DNA of 64,000 bases, taken from positions 1 to 64,000 of IMG/VR virus record IMGVR_UViG_3300009370_001221; one strand, 5' to 3'. The DNA comes from a virus. This document shows, piece by piece, positions 7,849 through 16,662 of the stretch. The position numbers were made by a program, and so were the translations under genes. Every line of letters starts with the position of its first letter. The first letter of the stretch is position 1. Below the pieces are notes generated by a model. The model searched no databases. It was not told the origin of the DNA and saw only the letters and a program-made list of their open reading frames with translations.

Positions 7849-8148
7849 ATGCCACACACAGTCAAATATAAAATAACATCTCTATTAGATGCAGAAAAAG
7901 TTTACAGTTCAACTACTGATTTTTGGAATGATCATAGCGAATATTTAGATGATGTATCTTCTAAAAGAGAAGAATATGAAACTGACAGAGTAATATCTAA
8001 AAGTCAAGAATTAGCAGAAGATGGATTATCAGTTATAACTACAAGAGAATTTGTAGATGAAGCAAAATATAATGAATATATGTCTCTGGTTATGGGAATA
8101 ACACCATCTAAAGATACTACACTAAAGTTTGAGAAAATTTCTTTATAA
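7849..8148 (+). CDS. Small protein of unknown function
   Basis: 99 aa, acidic, with a mixed alpha/beta look (HTVKYKITSLLDAEKVYSS ... VISKSQELAEDGLSVITTREFVD). No domain recognised. Good Shine-Dalgarno (AAAGAGGA) and a TATAAATA promoter upstream. First gene of the plus-strand block 7.8-11.6 kb. Confidence 0.6.
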   Translation: MPHTVKYKITSLLDAEKVYSSTTDFWNDHSEYLDDVSSKREEYETDRVISKSQELAEDGLSVITTREFVDEAKYNEYMSLVMGITPSKDTTLKFEKISL

Positions 8149-8165
8149 ATTTACATTATAAACGT

Positions 8166-8804
8166 ATGAATGATGATGATAAAGCACTTTTACGATTATA
8201 TTCTATGGTTGATTGGATTGAACTGAATAGATTTAACCATAAAAAGTTATTAAAAGAATTAGAAATATTCAAACTTAACTGGAAACGTTATAACCCTAGT
8301 AAACCAAATAACAGATGGGGATTAAGTGTGACCAGCATTGATGGTGGTCTTCACGGTGTCCCTGATTTAACAAGTTTAAGAGATTATGAAATAGAAACAG
8401 GGCAAGTAATACATAATCATGATATTAACGTAACAACCCCTGTATATGATCATTGCGAGGAATTACAAAATCTTTTAGAACCATGGAAACCATGGTTAGG
8501 TCGATGTCATTTTCTTCGTATGGATACAGGAAGTTTTTTTCCAGACCATTTTGATATTAATAAAGAAGATTATACTTACGAAGAAATTAGACTAGTTGGC
8601 TTTGTTAATACTAACGAATATCAATTCAAATGGATATATGATGATAAAATCATAAAAGGCAGAAACGGCAGTATTTGGTATTTTAATGGTAACAAAAGAC
8701 ACAGTGTTCACTCAGTAGCAGATAATATGATGTTATTAGTTATTTGTTTAAAATTTGATAAACATTTATTTCAAAAAGTATTAGATCTTGGTCATGTACA
8801 GTGA
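8166..8804 (+). CDS. Aspartyl/asparaginyl beta-hydroxylase-like 2OG oxygenase
   Basis: 212 aa. The double-stranded beta-helix iron site is visible as HFD (in FFPDHFDINKED) and a distal H in KRHSVHSV, with RGSIWYFNG-like strands between. This arrangement matches aspartyl/asparaginyl hydroxylase-type 2-oxoglutarate/Fe(II) oxygenases. Substrate unknown. The stop overlaps the TctA start by 4 nt, so it is coupled to the transporter gene. Confidence 0.6.
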   Translation: MNDDDKALLRLYSMVDWIELNRFNHKKLLKELEIFKLNWKRYNPSKPNNRWGLSVTSIDGGLHGVPDLTSLRDYEIETGQVIHNHDINVTTPVYDHCEELQNLLEPWKPWLGRCHFLRMDTGSFFPDHFDINKEDYTYEEIRLVGFVNTNEYQFKWIYDDKIIKGRNGSIWYFNGNKRHSVHSVADNMMLLVICLKFDKHLFQKVLDLGHVQ

Positions 8805-10087
8805 TTCTATTATTGTGGTCTTTATTTGGCATAGCAAGTGGAATAATTTTTGGAATCATTCCCGGCGCTGGTCCATTTTTAGCAATAGCAACAGTTTATG
8901 CTATATTAGCAAACACAGAGCCAATTAATATTTTAGCATTTTATATAGCACTCATAATAACATCAAATTATACAAACAGTGTTACTGCTATACTTTATGG
9001 AATTCCTGGTGACGCGACAGCAGTTACCACTGCAAGAATTGGTCATAAATTATTTACAAAAGGAGTTGGCCATCTTGCTGTAAGTAGCAACGCAATAGCA
9101 AGCAGTATAGGTTCTATATTTGCCGTAGGAGTATTTCTACTATTTTTCCCACAAATATTACATATTTTTAAATTTTACAATAGTACTATTCAATTAATTG
9201 TTATTGGTTTAGCAATTATATTAATAACATTATACACAAAACAACAAATATATAAAACATTACTTCTTTTTATATTAGGGGGTGTGCTTGCCAAAATTGG
9301 ATTTAATAATACTACATATGAAACATGGGGCACATTTGGTATAGATTACTTAACTTTGGGCATACCTTTTAGTAGTGTAATGATAGGCTTGTATATTATT
9401 CCTGAAATATTAAAATTTAAAAATTTAACTATCAGTACACCTAAAAAAATAACTAAATTTGCTATAGGAAAAAATACGTTACCTGCAACAATGTTAGGAA
9501 GTGTTGTTGGATTCTGGTGCGGACTTATACCTGGCATTACTAATATTCTAGGAAGTTTTGTTAGTGCGAATTTAGTAAAAAAATTCTTTAGAATGCCAAA
9601 CTTAAAAAGTATTTCAGCGGCCGAGGCGGCAAATAACAGTGGAGCATTGAGTAGTTTATTACCATTACTGATACTTGGCATACCAATTGTAGGAAGTGAG
9701 GTACTAATATACTATTTGATGATGTCTCAAGGTTATATATTCAATTTAGAGACAATTAAATCAGAATTTTTCTCTATACTTTATTGTATTCCAGTTATAA
9801 TACTAATTTGTCTATTATTATCATGGACAGGTTTTAACATGTTAGGTAAAATAGCATATCTTTATAAAGAACACAAAAATATAGTGAGCATTGGTATTGT
9901 AAGCATAATATGTATAATGAGTATTCAAATTTATCCAGTAGCAGAGTGGATGCTTATTTGTTTAATAGTATTAACTATACTAGGATATTATATGAGAAAT
10001 TTAGATACATTTCCAGTAATATATGGGTTCTTTTTAACTGACTTATTTTGGGATAACGCAATAAGAATAATAATAATATATCAATGA
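8801..10087 (+). CDS. tctA: TctA-type large membrane subunit of a tripartite tricarboxylate transporter
   Basis: 428 aa, strongly hydrophobic with about 10-12 membrane segments. The N-terminal FGIIPGAGPFLAIATVYAI and the central WCGLIPGITNILGSFVSANL repeat are the two inverted G-x-I-P-G motifs of TctA. Family proteins are about 500 aa, so this one is somewhat short. TctA forms the transport channel with TctB and uses the periplasmic TctC. A TctC-like protein is encoded 0.7 kb downstream (10813); no TctB-like gene is visible between. It likely imports a carboxylate during infection (inference). Confidence 0.85.
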   Translation: MILLLWSLFGIASGIIFGIIPGAGPFLAIATVYAILANTEPINILAFYIALIITSNYTNSVTAILYGIPGDATAVTTARIGHKLFTKGVGHLAVSSNAIASSIGSIFAVGVFLLFFPQILHIFKFYNSTIQLIVIGLAIILITLYTKQQIYKTLLLFILGGVLAKIGFNNTTYETWGTFGIDYLTLGIPFSSVMIGLYIIPEILKFKNLTISTPKKITKFAIGKNTLPATMLGSVVGFWCGLIPGITNILGSFVSANLVKKFFRMPNLKSISAAEAANNSGALSSLLPLLILGIPIVGSEVLIYYLMMSQGYIFNLETIKSEFFSILYCIPVIILICLLLSWTGFNMLGKIAYLYKEHKNIVSIGIVSIICIMSIQIYPVAEWMLICLIVLTILGYYMRNLDTFPVIYGFFLTDLFWDNAIRIIIIYQ

Positions 10088-10734
10088 AATTAACAAACGA
10101 TAAACATTTTTATATACCAGAAGAAGATCATTGTGGTTGGCGTTGGAGTGCTAATTACGAATTTAATCCTTACTTATCTACAATAAAACAAATTGTTAAT
10201 AAGAATATAGCTTTAGATATTGGTGCTCATGTAGGCATTTGGTCCAAAAGACTTGCCTATGAATTTACAAAAGTGATAGCATTTGAACCAATACCACAAC
10301 ATATAGAATGTTGGGAAACAAATGTATTAGAAAAGAATGCAAGTTTAAACAAAGTGGCAATTTCTGACAGGGCAGGCACAGCAACTATGAAATATATAAA
10401 TTATTTCACTGGTATGTCTACCTTACACTATAATGCTGAAGAAATGGAAATAGAATTTAAAAAACTTACAAAGAAAAAAGTTATACAGACTCCAAAAGAT
10501 ATATCTGTTAACACTAAAACAATAGATAGTTATGATTTTCATAATGTGGATTTTATTAAAATGGATGTGGAAAGTCACGAATTAGAGGCATTAAAAGGTG
10601 CAGAGAAAACAATAAGAAAATTTAAACCACCAATTTACATTGAGATAGTAAATAAGGATGCCTACATTTTTTTAACAGAATTAGGATATAGACAAAAGGA
10701 AGATTTTGGTAACGATCATTATCTATTTAACTAA
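10084..10734 (+). CDS. FkbM-family methyltransferase
   Basis: 216 aa. ALDIGAHVGIWSKRLA is motif I (SAM-binding GxG-like), VIAFEPIPQHIE is motif II with an acidic residue, and VDFIKMDVESHELEALKGAE is the FkbM hallmark (KxDVEGxExxxLxG). FkbM enzymes often O-methylate sugars or secondary metabolites. Overlaps the end of tctA by 4 nt; its place between TctA and TctC-like genes is odd and may be coincidental. Confidence 0.8.
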   Translation: MKLTNDKHFYIPEEDHCGWRWSANYEFNPYLSTIKQIVNKNIALDIGAHVGIWSKRLAYEFTKVIAFEPIPQHIECWETNVLEKNASLNKVAISDRAGTATMKYINYFTGMSTLHYNAEEMEIEFKKLTKKKVIQTPKDISVNTKTIDSYDFHNVDFIKMDVESHELEALKGAEKTIRKFKPPIYIEIVNKDAYIFLTELGYRQKEDFGNDHYLFN

Positions 10735-10812
10735 TACCAAGAATTGGTACCATATATCAATAATAAAGTAAATAAAATTAGTTGATATCAATTACAACAA
10801 GGAGTTAAATCA

Positions 10813-11583
10813 ATGAAAAAAGTTATAGTAGCACTATCTATGCTTTTAACTTCTTTTTCAGCTACAGCAGATGACAGTTATACAATCGTAAATGCTGGTA
10901 GCGACTCAGGAGATTTTAAAGCAGTATTGTCAATGATTGGCAATCAAGTTGATAGTAAATTTATACAGGCCAATAATCCTGTAGTTGCGGCCAGTCATTT
11001 TAATAATAAAAATGTACTTACTATGTGGAGTACAGAGTGGCCAGGCGATTCATCTATGCCATCAGTAGAAATGAATGAAAATACAATTATCGGTATTATG
11101 ACATATGAAACAATAATGTGTTCTCGCACTTTTACTTCAATGTCAGACATGTCTGGTAAAACAATTAAAATAGCAACATGGGGGAAATCACCCCCTGTTA
11201 AAAAATTCCTTGATAGGGTAGGAAAAGACAATAATATAAATTTTGTTATTGTTCCTTATGACGGAAGTGGTGCAACTACCAGAGGTTATCTAGGAAACGA
11301 CACTGATACTATTTTTACAACTCAAACTAAACAAGCTAAAGTAGAAGCGGATGGTAAATGCTTTGCATTTAGTGCAAATGGAGATTTAGATTTTGCATTT
11401 GTTGATGTTATTGTATCTATCAACGCATCTAAAACTGCCGTAAACAATGCTCGAAGTGTTGTTGCTAAACTAGTACAATCAGAAGCATGGGAAACTGCAT
11501 TTGGTGGAACTATGACATATATAATTAATAGTGGTGCTATAACTTCTAAAGTTAATAGTGCTATTAGTAATTTTTCAAATTAA
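10813..11583 (+). CDS. TctC-like periplasmic solute-binding protein
   Basis: 256 aa. Signal peptide (about residues 1-19, ending ATA), then a TctC-like body: the SDMSGKTIKIATWGKSPP segment and VPYDGSGATTRGYLGNDTD match the TctC pattern (VPYKGGGPALTDLLGGQVD) that lines the binding cleft. Shorter than the usual 320 aa. It would capture substrate in the periplasm for the TctA channel at 8801-10087. Good AAGGAG Shine-Dalgarno. Convergent with the minus-strand ATP-grasp gene, overlapping by 4 nt. Confidence 0.75.
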   Translation: MKKVIVALSMLLTSFSATADDSYTIVNAGSDSGDFKAVLSMIGNQVDSKFIQANNPVVAASHFNNKNVLTMWSTEWPGDSSMPSVEMNENTIIGIMTYETIMCSRTFTSMSDMSGKTIKIATWGKSPPVKKFLDRVGKDNNINFVIVPYDGSGATTRGYLGNDTDTIFTTQTKQAKVEADGKCFAFSANGDLDFAFVDVIVSINASKTAVNNARSVVAKLVQSEAWETAFGGTMTYIINSGAITSKVNSAISNFSN

Positions 11584-12815
11584 TTTTCATATATAATACA
11601 CGCCTGTAACTGTTCTGAAATGGATCTATGTTTACTATCTAAACTAGATCCATTTTTTTCATCTGTTGACAACATAATCTCAATCCCTTTTGGTATATAC
11701 ATATTTTCAGGCAACGTATAACCAGGTTTTAATTGATGCAAACTTGTATCTCTTATATAAGGTTTTAAATGAGATATATCACTAATACTTTTAATTTTTC
11801 CTGGTTTTATATTAGCAATAGTCCATAGAAAATGTTTCCTTAAAGGAATAAACTTATCTTGTAATATAGATGAAAACAATTCATTATCATGTATTTGATC
11901 CATAAAAGATATACCACCACCAGGACGAGGATTTAAATCAATTATTTTTATATTACCATCATACATATAAAAGTCTGGGCCAGAAAATATCATATCTTTT
12001 ATTTCTAATGAAGTAACAAATGTACTTAAAAAATGTTTAGCAATTTCTACTAATTTAATAGGTACTTCATTTTCATTAATACTACGATGCGAAATAACTT
12101 GATTATCTTCTAACTTTATTGATAACCAAAATATTATTTCAGGAATACCTTTTTTCGTAATACGAGTATAAAGTCCAAACACTTGTGTACTAATCGATAA
12201 ACATTCTTGTGCCATTAAATGATATCTTATATTATTGAAATCTGGATGGGCAAATCCTTGTTTATTATCTTTAAAAAATGTTGGCCCTAACTCTTTCATA
12301 AAACTATTTTTATTTTTAAAACTTGTATATTCATAATCTTTATAAGGAGTTAAACATCTCATACCTGATCCAACAGTAGGTTTAACAAATATTCCTTTAT
12401 CTTTAAATATATCTAAATCTTCATGACATACAGGTATAACACTATCTGGTATAAGTTCTCCAAACCCTATTTCTTTACAATGATTATCAAACTTTTGTTT
12501 ATCAGACAACACTTGTGCTGTTTCATAATATAAATTACTTAACCCATAATATTGCTCAAGTTTGCATTGTAATGGCAACAGATCTTCAGTAAGACTGTAA
12601 ACTACATCTACTTCTTTTACATCTAATAGAATTTGTTTAATATCATATGTCGAGTTTATAAACAACTCCGCCCTATATATTTCAAAACTTTCAATTTGAT
12701 CTGGCCAATAATGATCTGACACAAGAAATACTCTATGATTTAAAAGTTTTAACCCTTTAATCATACCAGTACATTTATTCCAACCTCTACTATGGCACAA
12801 TAATAATATGTTCAT
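11580..12815 (-). CDS. ATP-grasp-family ligase
   Basis: 411 aa. The N-terminal preATP-grasp Rossmann fold (MNILLLCHSRGW...) is followed by an ATP-grasp core: GIFVKPTVGSGMRC (ATP-binding Lys and glycine loop), then FSGPDFYMYDGNIKIIDLNPRPGGG with the metal-binding D...N. This is the carbamoyl-phosphate-synthetase-like branch that joins a carboxylate to an amine. Substrate unknown. It overlaps the glycosyltransferase-like gene start by 4 nt, forming a three-gene run with 12812 and 13551. Confidence 0.75.
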   Translation of the reverse strand: MNILLLCHSRGWNKCTGMIKGLKLLNHRVFLVSDHYWPDQIESFEIYRAELFINSTYDIKQILLDVKEVDVVYSLTEDLLPLQCKLEQYYGLSNLYYETAQVLSDKQKFDNHCKEIGFGELIPDSVIPVCHEDLDIFKDKGIFVKPTVGSGMRCLTPYKDYEYTSFKNKNSFMKELGPTFFKDNKQGFAHPDFNNIRYHLMAQECLSISTQVFGLYTRITKKGIPEIIFWLSIKLEDNQVISHRSINENEVPIKLVEIAKHFLSTFVTSLEIKDMIFSGPDFYMYDGNIKIIDLNPRPGGGISFMDQIHDNELFSSILQDKFIPLRKHFLWTIANIKPGKIKSISDISHLKPYIRDTSLHQLKPGYTLPENMYIPKGIEIMLSTDEKNGSSLDSKHRSISEQLQACIIYEN

Positions 12816-13549
12816 ATAGTAATTTTTATTTTATACTGTTTTTGATATAATTTTTCTTTTAATTCATTAGTTACATCTATATAGTTTTCAATATTAGAAT
12901 TTGTAAATAACTCTTCTAAAAATTTAAAATCATTAACGTCTTGAAGACTAATTTTATTATCTATAGCATATAAAAAGCCAAGTCTTGCTCCAAACGCACA
13001 AGATTTTCCATTTTTTACTTCTCGTTTTATACACCATGAAAGTGTATAATTTATTCTAGGTTCACCAAACAACGAATGTGTTTTAAATGCTTCTCTAAAC
13101 CCTGCACAAAATGCTTGATATGTAGAACTATTAATGACAGTTTCACCAACACAAACATTTCCATCAGTTTGTTCAATATTATCACATCTATACCATTCTA
13201 AATTTTTATTAAAGTTATCTTTTGTTATATAGTTAAATGTATTTTTAGTCCAACATTTTATAGATCCACTTGCATCTGTAGCACCTAATATACTATTTTT
13301 TGTAGGATATCTAATTAATTGATTATCATTAGTAAAATTAAACTCTATATCTTTTAAATTATCCCAAACCACTGTATCACCATCTACAGTAATAAAGCAA
13401 TCAGACTCATTTAATTTAGATGCTTTATAATATGCCTCATAAATCCCTCTTACTCCATGAACCCTTTTAGCATGAGGAAATTTACTTAACAAATCTTGAT
13501 AATTTACTTCAGCATTGGGTTCTTTATAAGAAATGAAAATAATATCCAA
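12812..13549 (-). CDS. Glycosyltransferase-like protein (paralogue of 4575-5498)
   Basis: 245 aa. It starts MDIIFISYKEPNAEVNY, then AKRVHGVRGIYEAYYKAS and CFITVDGDTVVWDN, where DGD is a DxD-type metal site. The same three blocks occur in the gene at 4575-5498. Probably a GT-A nucleotide-sugar transferase of unknown acceptor. Positioned between the ATP-grasp gene and a methyltransferase-like gene, suggesting a shared small pathway. Confidence 0.55.
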   Translation of the reverse strand: MDIIFISYKEPNAEVNYQDLLSKFPHAKRVHGVRGIYEAYYKASKLNESDCFITVDGDTVVWDNLKDIEFNFTNDNQLIRYPTKNSILGATDASGSIKCWTKNTFNYITKDNFNKNLEWYRCDNIEQTDGNVCVGETVINSSTYQAFCAGFREAFKTHSLFGEPRINYTLSWCIKREVKNGKSCAFGARLGFLYAIDNKISLQDVNDFKFLEELFTNSNIENYIDVTNELKEKLYQKQYKIKITI

Positions 13550-13550
13550 T

Positions 13551-14159
13551 TCATTTTCTACCTATTAACATATAACGAGTATATCCTGCAACATTAATAT
13601 CCAACTCCCCACCGTATAAGAGATTACTTATATAACATTGTTGTTTAAATTCCTCTAAACTATCAACACAATTAACATGTTCTTCTAATTCATTAAAATT
13701 ATTACTTTGCAATACTAATAATTTGTTATCTGGAATATTATCATACCAATCACTAAAGTTTTTTATATGTTCACAGGATGTATTAATAATAGTATCACAC
13801 TTATTGTAGTCTAAATTATGTATATCTTCTGTTATTGCCATAAACCTATTAACGTATTTGAAAGAATTCATATCATTTGCTATTTGGGTGCAAAATGAAT
13901 CTATGTCATACGAATAAATTCTAATAATAGGAAGTTTACTAATAAACAGCATAGAAGCCAATTGGCCATACCAACCACCACATATATACACAATGCCTAA
14001 ATCCACATCCCAGTGTAGTAATTTATCAACAAGCCATGATTTACTTTCTAACTGTCCTTTACTAAAAACATTTTCCCAATTAGCATTTGGATACTTGCTT
14101 GTTAATTTATCTATACTATGCGATCGTAGCGTATTTGTCAAGGTTTCGTTCGAATTCAT
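13551..14159 (-). CDS. SAM methyltransferase-like protein
   Basis: 202 aa. LGIVYICGGWYGQLASMLF resembles motif I (strand, GGWYG turn, helix), IRIYSYDIDSFCTQIAN motif II with the acidic ribose ligand, and CDTIINTSCEHI motif IV. The GGWYG form is seen in phage-associated methyltransferase-like proteins. Its N-terminus overlaps the SbmA-like gene's end by 44 nt. Confidence 0.6.
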   Translation of the reverse strand: MNSNETLTNTLRSHSIDKLTSKYPNANWENVFSKGQLESKSWLVDKLLHWDVDLGIVYICGGWYGQLASMLFISKLPIIRIYSYDIDSFCTQIANDMNSFKYVNRFMAITEDIHNLDYNKCDTIINTSCEHIKNFSDWYDNIPDNKLLVLQSNNFNELEEHVNCVDSLEEFKQQCYISNLLYGGELDINVAGYTRYMLIGRK

Positions 14160-15150
14160 GCAAACGTTTCCATATGCTTCTTAGTTCTGTAATTGTAGTC
14201 CAGTTATGTAAGAACAATGCAAATCCACCATGTACTTTCTGGAATGCATTAGATACTTGTACTACTACACCTAACAATATTGCACCAGTAAACAAACCCG
14301 GGCCTACTATTAAGTATGGAACAATAATCATAAATTGATCATACATAATCATCCACGTATCAAAATATCCATAATGAAGATATAGTCTCTGATAGTTAAA
14401 ACGTATGCCAGTAAATAAACTCCACAGTGTTTCTGGCTGTGCATAATTTACTTTGTCATCCTCACCTAATACAAGGTCTTTTCTAAATGCCGCTTCTACT
14501 TTTTGGTTATTGTATTCAAGTCCAGGCAGTTTCCAACCCACAAACCATGAAATAATTATACCACCAACCGATACTGTTAACGCAGTCCAAACTAATGAGC
14601 CGGGTATATCACTAAAGAATGGAATAGCAACGTGCTCACTTAATCCCCACAATACTGGAATAAATGCTACAAGTGTCATAATTGCTCTTACTACTTGGAG
14701 TCCCAATGATTCTACAATTCGTGCAAACCGGTTGCAGTCTTCTTGAATACGTTGAGACGCACCTTCTATTTCTTCTTTAACTGTGCGCCAACGCGGAATA
14801 TAATCAAATGTCATTGCTTGTCGCCAACGCAATCCATATATACGGGTAAACCATCCAGTTAGCACCGCCAAAATAACATATGGGAACGCTAAAACTGCGA
14901 ATGACGGCTCGCCTTCAAAGCCATTAAGCCAATAATCAAAACTGAGTAACTTGTCGTAAAATAGTGCAATACCTTCTGCTGAGTTGTCTTTGTATGTACC
15001 CGATGTTTGTAGTAAGTTATAAAAGCCACCGTACCATTTGTTTATTGCTACAGTTATTTGTACTTGTACCCACAATGATAAAACTAATAATCCCCCACCA
15101 CCATATGCCCATAAGGCCCATTTTTTACTTCTAAAAAATGCCTTAATCAT
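14116..15150 (-). CDS. sbmA: SbmA/BacA-type peptide transporter
   Basis: 344 aa with about 6-7 membrane segments. It carries conserved blocks of the SbmA/BacA family: WYGGFYNLLQT near residue 37, the loop RWRQAMTFDYIPRWRTV, EGASQRIQEDCNRFA, and FNYQRLYLHYGYFDTWMIMYDQ. E. coli SbmA is about 406 aa, so this is a short form with complete core blocks. The family is a proton-driven inner-membrane importer of antimicrobial peptides and other cargo. A phage copy might import peptides or alter the host envelope (inference). Confidence 0.85.
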   Translation of the reverse strand: MIKAFFRSKKWALWAYGGGGLLVLSLWVQVQITVAINKWYGGFYNLLQTSGTYKDNSAEGIALFYDKLLSFDYWLNGFEGEPSFAVLAFPYVILAVLTGWFTRIYGLRWRQAMTFDYIPRWRTVKEEIEGASQRIQEDCNRFARIVESLGLQVVRAIMTLVAFIPVLWGLSEHVAIPFFSDIPGSLVWTALTVSVGGIIISWFVGWKLPGLEYNNQKVEAAFRKDLVLGEDDKVNYAQPETLWSLFTGIRFNYQRLYLHYGYFDTWMIMYDQFMIIVPYLIVGPGLFTGAILLGVVVQVSNAFQKVHGGFALFLHNWTTITELRSIWKRLHEFERNLDKYATIA

Positions 15151-15418
15151 GCTTTTTATCCTTGTATCGATATATTAGTGTATCTATTAATTGAAGTATA
15201 ATTGTTAAGTCATGGTTGAAATCATTATTTGTAGTATCGATACCGTGCTCATCTAATAAAGCTAACGTATCCCACAACCAAACTTCGGATATTACGCGAG
15301 TTGTTTCATCATTGAAAATGTCATCTCCTTTGCCGTGAAAGTCAGTTTCAATAATTTCCTTTAACGGAATTCTGTCTGCTTTCTTCCCTTCAAAGTCAAT
15401 AACATTATCGTCACTCAT
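15143..15418 (-). CDS. Small acidic protein, unknown
   Basis: 91 aa from ATG 15418 (MSDDNVIDF...). The longer frame from 15478 lies inside the upstream gene; 15418 gives the usual 8-nt overlap. No domain recognised. C-terminal helix DLTIILQLIDTLIYRY. Overlaps the SbmA-like start by 8 nt. Confidence 0.55.
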   Translation of the reverse strand: MSDDNVIDFEGKKADRIPLKEIIETDFHGKGDDIFNDETTRVISEVWLWDTLALLDEHGIDTTNNDFNHDLTIILQLIDTLIYRYKDKKHD

Positions 15419-15764
15419 CAGGCCAATCTCTGAATAATGCGTGTTGTATATTGTCTGCAACATGCTGATTAAAGGCATGATGCTTTGTTTTAAGTTGACT
15501 TTCTATTTCGTCTAATGCATGATGTTCTACTTTAGCGACTCTCTGAAAAGCATTTTCTAATTGAGACATGTCTTTTGTTTCAATCATAATATGCCATTCA
15601 GGCAAATCTTGTATACTACGAAAGCCTAATTTACACCGAGTAATACGATAAGACTCGATTTTGTGTTCTTCTTTGAGTGATTTTAAAAATTCTCGAAGGT
15701 TATGTGCCCATTCTTTATCGGTAATATCACCTTCGATATCACACCAAACATGATAGATATCCAT
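15411..15764 (-). CDS. DUF6614-like protein
   Basis: 117 aa. The pattern MDIYHVWCDI...R.FL..LK.E..IE.YR.TR.KLGF...LPEWHIMIE..D..QL..AF.RV and a C-terminal ALFRDWPDE resembles DUF6614 proteins of marine bacteria; I recall this family and cannot run a profile. Ferredoxin-like alpha/beta fold by eye. Leaderless-type start: the late octamer ends 5 nt before ATG. Confidence 0.6.
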   Translation of the reverse strand: MDIYHVWCDIEGDITDKEWAHNLREFLKSLKEEHKIESYRITRCKLGFRSIQDLPEWHIMIETKDMSQLENAFQRVAKVEHHALDEIESQLKTKHHAFNQHVADNIQHALFRDWPDE

Positions 15765-15769
15765 ATAGA

Positions 15770-15776
15770 TATTTAG
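15770..15776 (-). promoter_or_regulatory. Late-type element CTAAATA 5 nt before ATG
   Basis: Minus-strand CTAAATA ends 5 nt upstream of the start at 15764. Confidence 0.4.
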
Positions 15777-15790
15777 TGTAGGATTTAGTC

Positions 15791-16222
15791 TTATGGTTGG
15801 TTTTGTGGTATGGGACCGAGATTAAAACTTTCGCAGTGGCCGACCGCTTCACAGTCTATTATGCTAATATCTGCTTTTAATTTAGCACGTTCTAGCATTT
15901 CATACCAATGTTCTTCACTTTGATAACCTGCCCAACGTACTAGTTCGCGTTTATTAACTTCATCCCATATAATAAACGTAGGAACAGCATATAATCTCTT
16001 TATATTGCCTTCCCAATAATGCTCTAAATATTCTTGATTTGCAATAATACCATTAGTGATGTCTATTTTTATCATTGGTAAATCAATATCATCATAAAAC
16101 TCTGGAATTTCGTCTATCCAACGAGCACAAACAGGGCACCAGTTAGCAGTAACTACTAACAATTCCAATGCTTGTGCGGGCATAGCCACTAATAATAGCA
16201 ATACAAATAGGAACTTTTTCAT
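15791..16222 (-). CDS. Periplasmic thioredoxin-fold protein (WCPVC)
   Basis: 143 aa from ATG 16222, which begins a signal peptide (MKKFLFVLLLLVAMPAQA). The mature part opens LELLVVTANWCPVCARW, a CxxC thioredoxin active site after the first strand, and later has AVPTFIIWDE with the cis-Pro. It probably acts as a thiol oxidoreductase in the periplasm. A further Cys pair (CEAVGHC) near the end may form a disulfide. The start overlaps the upstream stop by TGATATG spacing. Confidence 0.75.
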   Translation of the reverse strand: MKKFLFVLLLLVAMPAQALELLVVTANWCPVCARWIDEIPEFYDDIDLPMIKIDITNGIIANQEYLEHYWEGNIKRLYAVPTFIIWDEVNKRELVRWAGYQSEEHWYEMLERAKLKADISIIDCEAVGHCESFNLGPIPQNQP

Positions 16223-16223
16223 A

Positions 16224-16595
16224 TCAATTTGATTTAACTTCAATTGCGTTCATTTGTTCACGCAGATTAACTTCTTCACTTACTTGTTTATAAATTTTAA
16301 TATTTTCTTGAATTTCTTTTAATTCGTTCTCTAGATGATTTAATCTCATATTCTGTTCAGCATCATCAGGTAATGAACCCAATTCACCACGAGGCCATTT
16401 AACACGAAATTCATTATTTGCTTTAACATGGACATCTTGAATTGCTAGATTATGCTCTAAAAACGTAATACGTCCTGTTACATTAAAATAACCAGTAATA
16501 GCAAGACCTACAAAGACGAACAATGCTATCAAATTACGAACTGGGATAGTTATCATTGATGAATCACTAACTGTCATACTTGTTTGTTTACTCAT
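16224..16595 (-). CDS. Membrane-anchored coiled-coil protein
   Basis: 123 aa. One membrane helix (about residues 18-40, NLIALFVFVGLAITGYF) followed by a periplasmic or cytosolic region ending in a coiled coil (residues about 80-115). No family. Leaderless-type start with octamer TTTAAATA 5 nt upstream. Confidence 0.6.
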   Translation of the reverse strand: MSKQTSMTVSDSSMITIPVRNLIALFVFVGLAITGYFNVTGRITFLEHNLAIQDVHVKANNEFRVKWPRGELGSLPDDAEQNMRLNHLENELKEIQENIKIYKQVSEEVNLREQMNAIEVKSN

Positions 16596-16600
16596 GCCAA

Positions 16601-16608
16601 TATTTAAA
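16601..16608 (-). promoter_or_regulatory. Late-type octamer TTTAAATA 5 nt before ATG
   Basis: Ends 5 nt upstream of the start at 16595. The same TAAATATTGGCATG string recurs at the gene starting at 58851. Confidence 0.4.
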
Positions 16609-16662
16609 GTGATGTTTTAATGATTAAAGCACTACTATATTACTGCTGTAAATTATCCACTA

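Noticed and set aside
10735-10800. Inverted repeat ACCA-AGAAT-TGGT as a terminator or operator before the TctC-like gene
   Set aside because: Stem is only 5 bp and there is no T-run.
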